64,000 nucleotides of DNA from Methanolobus sp. Its GTDB lineage: Archaea; Halobacteriota; Methanosarcinia; Methanosarcinales; Methanosarcinaceae. The stretch spans positions 372,001-436,000 of the forward strand of contig NZ_JADQBZ010000008.1 in the NCBI RefSeq assembly GCF_016278365.1, given 5' to 3'. How positions within the stretch are numbered: position 1 is the stretch's first letter; each line of letters opens with the position of its first letter. A model generated the notes under the pieces. That model was not told the origin of the DNA and did not search any database. It saw only the letters and a program-made list of their open reading frames with translations. The position numbers and the translations under genes were made by a program. Below, piece after piece: positions 60,522 to 64,000 of this stretch.

Positions 60522-61337
60522 ATGCCTGTAATGACAATACTTTCATGCAAGATACTGCAGGATGAGATCGTCCATCTGCTTGAAAATGATCATTCAGTCG
60601 ATGAAATAATTATTGTGAAGGACAAAGGAGAGCAAGACCTAATTGAAAAAATGGACGCATCCGGCCTCCAATATGCACTTTTGCCATTAGAGCAGCTTCC
60701 TCCTGTTTCCCAAAGAGAGAATCCGGGAAAGTTCACGATCGTTGTCTGTCTGGTGGAACTTGCACTTCATGAGTTCCCGAAGAGTCTTAAAGTTGAGGTA
60801 TATGAAAAAATCAGCCAGATGACAGGTTATTCTGATGGCATCCTCCTGTTCTATGGACTTTGCGGCAACGTGCTGGACAAAGTCGAGACAGACTTCAGTT
60901 ATCAGGAACCAACATGCCCGATCCGTATACTAAGGGACGGAAAAAGGATAGTTGATGACTGTATAGGTGCCACTCTCGGCGGCGGGGAGGAATACCTGAA
61001 AACTCTTAAAATGCTCGCAGACCAGGGAACCTTTCTCTTTACTCCAATGTATGCTCATTCCTGGAGAGAGATTATGAGAGTGGATTCAAAGAATCCTGAG
61101 AAGACAATTAAGATGCTCAGGAAAGTGAACGAGATCACAGGCTATAAACGGGTTGCAAAAATAGATACAGGACTGAAATATACTAAGAGATTCCACGAGA
61201 AAGTAGAGGAATTTGCACGGATATTTGACTTTGAGGTTCTCGAAATTAAGGGCAATCAGGAAATATTCAGAGCCTGCTATGCATCCATGAAAGAGATAAT
61301 GGGAATTCCCGATAGAACATGTGGGAAAAATATATAG
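60522..61337 (+). CDS. DUF1638 domain protein
   Basis: LPPVSQRENPGKFTIVVCLVELALHEFP...GILLFYGLCGNVLDKVE...DDCIGATLGGGEEYL, typical of DUF1638. Confidence 0.75.
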   Translation: MPVMTILSCKILQDEIVHLLENDHSVDEIIIVKDKGEQDLIEKMDASGLQYALLPLEQLPPVSQRENPGKFTIVVCLVELALHEFPKSLKVEVYEKISQMTGYSDGILLFYGLCGNVLDKVETDFSYQEPTCPIRILRDGKRIVDDCIGATLGGGEEYLKTLKMLADQGTFLFTPMYAHSWREIMRVDSKNPEKTIKMLRKVNEITGYKRVAKIDTGLKYTKRFHEKVEEFARIFDFEVLEIKGNQEIFRACYASMKEIMGIPDRTCGKNI

Positions 61338-61381
61338 GCGATAACGAATAGATTTATTTCTAGCCAGAAGTCGGAACCAAG

Positions 61382-62011
61382 ATGGGGAAAGTGGCAAAAA
61401 CAACAGGCAAGGTATTGATCATTTTATTGGTAGCTGCGTTTGCATATGCAGGCATGTCATGCGACCCGCCTAAGATAGTGCCTACCAGTTCAATAGGAGA
61501 TAATATGAAATCAAGGGAAGAACTACTCGAAGAAGGAAACGAGGTCGCAACTTTTGCGGCAGGATGTTTCTGGGGAGTTGAAGAGACTTTCAGGAAAGTA
61601 AAAGGTGTGAAGTATACGCAAGTCGGCTATACCGGCGGGGACTTTGCTGATCCTACATACAAAGATGTGTGCAGCGGTCAAACAGGCCATGCCGAGGCTG
61701 TTGAGGTCATCTTCGATCCTACCGTGGTTTCCTATGACAAACTGTTAGACCTTTTCTGGGCACTGCATGATCCTACAACACCCAACAGACAGGGACCTGA
61801 CGTCGGAAGCCAATACAGATCGGCAATATTCTATCATACCGATGAACAGGAGAATGCAGCTATTGCATCTAAGATCAACCTTCAGAAATCAGGCCAGTAT
61901 AAGAAAGGCATTGTTACCGAAATAGTTCCTGCAGGCAGGTTTTATCGTGCTGAGGAATATCACCAGCAATACATAGAGAAGTCCGGAGGGTCTGGCGGAT
62001 GCCCTATATAA
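61382..62011 (+). CDS. msrA: Peptide-methionine (S)-S-oxide reductase with N-terminal hydrophobic leader
   Basis: [54 protein letters not shown]. Confidence 0.95.
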   Translation: MGKVAKTTGKVLIILLVAAFAYAGMSCDPPKIVPTSSIGDNMKSREELLEEGNEVATFAAGCFWGVEETFRKVKGVKYTQVGYTGGDFADPTYKDVCSGQTGHAEAVEVIFDPTVVSYDKLLDLFWALHDPTTPNRQGPDVGSQYRSAIFYHTDEQENAAIASKINLQKSGQYKKGIVTEIVPAGRFYRAEEYHQQYIEKSGGSGGCPI

Positions 62012-62067
62012 TTTAAGGGTACCCAAAAGCCTATAAGCTAAAAAGAAAATGTGTAGGTGGTGAGGAT

Positions 62068-62304
62068 ATGGAAGAATTTACACTTGAAGAAGTTGCAAAA
62101 TATAACGGAAAAAATGGCCAGAAAGCTTACATTATCTACTCAGGTAAAGTGTATGATGTCACAGAGAGTGATTTCTGGGATAGTGGTGAACATATGGGAC
62201 TTCACGAAGCAGGTTTGGATCTGACGGAAGACCTTGATATGGAAGCTCCACACGAATCCGATTCACTTGAAAATTTCAAGATTGTAGGAGTCATTAAGAA
62301 ATAA
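62068..62304 (+). CDS. Cytochrome b5-like heme/steroid-binding domain protein
   Basis: FTLEEVAKYNGKNGQKAYIIYSGKVYDVTESDFWDSGEHMGLHEAGLDLTEDL. Confidence 0.85.
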   Translation: MEEFTLEEVAKYNGKNGQKAYIIYSGKVYDVTESDFWDSGEHMGLHEAGLDLTEDLDMEAPHESDSLENFKIVGVIKK

Positions 62305-62473
62305 TTTTTTGAATCAATTCTTTTTTAGTGCAATGTGGCTTTAGCACAGAGCTACAACCTTGGAACTGACATCCTGGAGATGCTTTCCTTGCGAACTGCT
62401 CTGGTACTACAGTATCAGCGAGTGTTTTTTATAAGTGACCGGCTTCATAGAGTGCATTTGAGAGGTGATACTT

Positions 62474-62902
62474 TTGGTAAAAGTACTTGCAACAGGAACT
62501 TTTGATATACTTCATCCGGGACACATCCTTTTCCTTAGCAAAGCACGTGAGCTGGGAGACGAACTATTTGTAATAGTTGCAAGGGAATCCATGGTCAGGC
62601 ACAAGCCAAAACCGATCATTCCGGAGGAGCAAAGACTGAAGATGGTAAATGCACTCAAGGTCGTTGACAACGCTGTGCTGGGGAGCGAAAAGAACATGTT
62701 CGAGCCGGTCATGGAGATAAGACCCGATATCATCGCACTCGGATATGATCAGACATTCGATATCCTGAAACTGGAAACTGAATTACGTGAACTAAAGATC
62801 AATGCCAAGGTCGTGCGTATCAGTGATTCAAAGACCTGCCCATTATGCAGTACAGGGAAAATAATTAAAAAGATACTGGAACGCTATGGGAAAATGTCCT
62901 GA
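62474..62902 (+). CDS. ribL: FAD synthase (archaeal cytidylyltransferase-like)
   Basis: KVLATGTFDILHPGHILFLSKARELGDELFVIVARE; TTG start probable. Confidence 0.88.
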   Translation: MVKVLATGTFDILHPGHILFLSKARELGDELFVIVARESMVRHKPKPIIPEEQRLKMVNALKVVDNAVLGSEKNMFEPVMEIRPDIIALGYDQTFDILKLETELRELKINAKVVRISDSKTCPLCSTGKIIKKILERYGKMS

Positions 62903-62956
62903 TGGCATTACAGTTATCTAATAGGACACATGATTTAAAAAAAAAGGAACAGAGGA

Positions 62957-64000
62957 TCAGATCAGCGCATCTTCAATTCTTGCAATTCCTTCTTTTATGC
63001 GATCCTGTGATGTCGCATAGGACATTCTTATGAAATTCCTGCCGCTTTCCCCGAAAGCTGAACCTGCAGTTACTGCAACATGTGCGTCCATAAGAAGTTT
63101 CTCAGCTACCTTATCACCGTCTCCGAACTCACTTACATCAGCAAATGCATAGAATGCTCCGTCAGGCATCTGACATTTGATCCCCATACCATAAAGCTCT
63201 TCTATCAGGAGATTGCGCCTGGCTTTGAACTTATTAACCATTTCTGCCAGTGGCTCCTGTGGGCCTTTTAGGGCAGCTACTCCCCCGTGCTGCACAAAAG
63301 TGGTCGTATTACTGACAGAGTGTGACTGGATCTTGAGCATGCCTTCGAATATATCAGGCCTGGCGCATACATAACCCAATCTCCAGCCAGTCATTGCATA
63401 GGCTTTGGAGAAACCATTGACTGTAATGGTCCGGTCATGCATGCCCTCCATTGAGCCGATGCTCAGATGTTCCTTATCATAGATGATTTTCTCGTATATC
63501 TCATCCGAAAGTACGAGAAGATCATGATCAATGGCCAGGTCCGCAATATTCTTCAGAGTCTGCCTGTCATATACGGCACCTGTAGGATTACCGGGGCTAT
63601 TGACAACTATTAAGCGGGTCTTGTCAGTAATATATTCTTCAAGGTCCTGAGGCTTAAAACGGTCATTGGCATCAGTGGGCACCCATACAGGATTCGCACC
63701 TGCGAACTTAACGGCAGAATCATAGGAAACCCAGGCGGGATCAAAAAGAATTGCCTCATCTCCATCATCGAGGACTGTCAGCATTACTTCAAAGATAGCC
63801 TGCTTCGCTCCCGGAGTTACAAGCACATCTGACCCTTTTACGTCAAGCTTGTTTTCAGTCCGGAGCTTTTCGGCGATAGCCTCCCGGAGTTCAGGAATAC
63901 CGGCAGGAGGTGTGTAATGGGTCTCACCCCGGTACATCGCCTGGCATGCAGCTTCACAGATGTGTTCAGGAGTATCAAAATCAGGCTCACCCAGACTGAA
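62957..64000 (-). CDS. Pyridoxal-phosphate aminotransferase class I/II, partial (N-terminus beyond window)
   Basis: NSPGNPTGAVYDRQTLKNIADLA, NGFSKAYAMTGWRLGYV; frame continues upstream through FSLGEPDFDTPEHICEAACQAMYRGETHYTPP to the window end. Confidence 0.95.
   Translation of the reverse strand, partial: FSLGEPDFDTPEHICEAACQAMYRGETHYTPPAGIPELREAIAEKLRTENKLDVKGSDVLVTPGAKQAIFEVMLTVLDDGDEAILFDPAWVSYDSAVKFAGANPVWVPTDANDRFKPQDLEEYITDKTRLIVVNSPGNPTGAVYDRQTLKNIADLAIDHDLLVLSDEIYEKIIYDKEHLSIGSMEGMHDRTITVNGFSKAYAMTGWRLGYVCARPDIFEGMLKIQSHSVSNTTTFVQHGGVAALKGPQEPLAEMVNKFKARRNLLIEELYGMGIKCQMPDGAFYAFADVSEFGDGDKVAEKLLMDAHVAVTAGSAFGESGRNFIRMSYATSQDRIKEGIARIEDALI

Overview
The window looks like chromosomal DNA of a methanogenic archaeon, probably Methanosarcinaceae (inferred from DUF1699 and DUF1638 family proteins, thermosome, PGF-CTERM surface protein and CcmABC). 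Both edges and the right half (about 31.3-64 kb) are mostly ordinary chromosome: HerA-like ATPase, dph5, thermosome, PKD surface protein, TlyA-like methyltransferase, antiporter, ccmABC, a CbbQ/NorQ + NorD/CbbO-type pair, arginine decarboxylase, a glycine-betaine ABC operon, fasciclin protein, msrA, cytochrome b5-like protein, FAD synthase and an aminotransferase. About 1.8-31.2 kb is an AT-rich accessory island. It carries an exported nuclease, a radical-SAM/TcmP-like convergent pair, a type I R-M operon in R-S-M order, two tyrosine recombinases, a DUF3800-like protein, two DUF1699 paralogues, a transglutaminase-like and a rhomboid-like membrane protein, and a replicon-like module (DUF927 protein, RHH-like regulator, iteron-like repeats). 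The most interesting unexplained signals are two strongly self-complementary, multi-branched intergenic elements (about 15.08-15.25 kb and 19.40-19.51 kb) that look like uncharacterised structured RNAs. Others are smaller structured elements near 44.5 and 46.35 kb, the iteron array with a hairpin cluster and 36-aa ORF at the replicon module, and an apparent N-terminal frameshift in the OpuAA/ProV gene. No rRNA, tRNA, CRISPR array or complete IS element was recognised. All family calls come from reading motifs; no searches were run.
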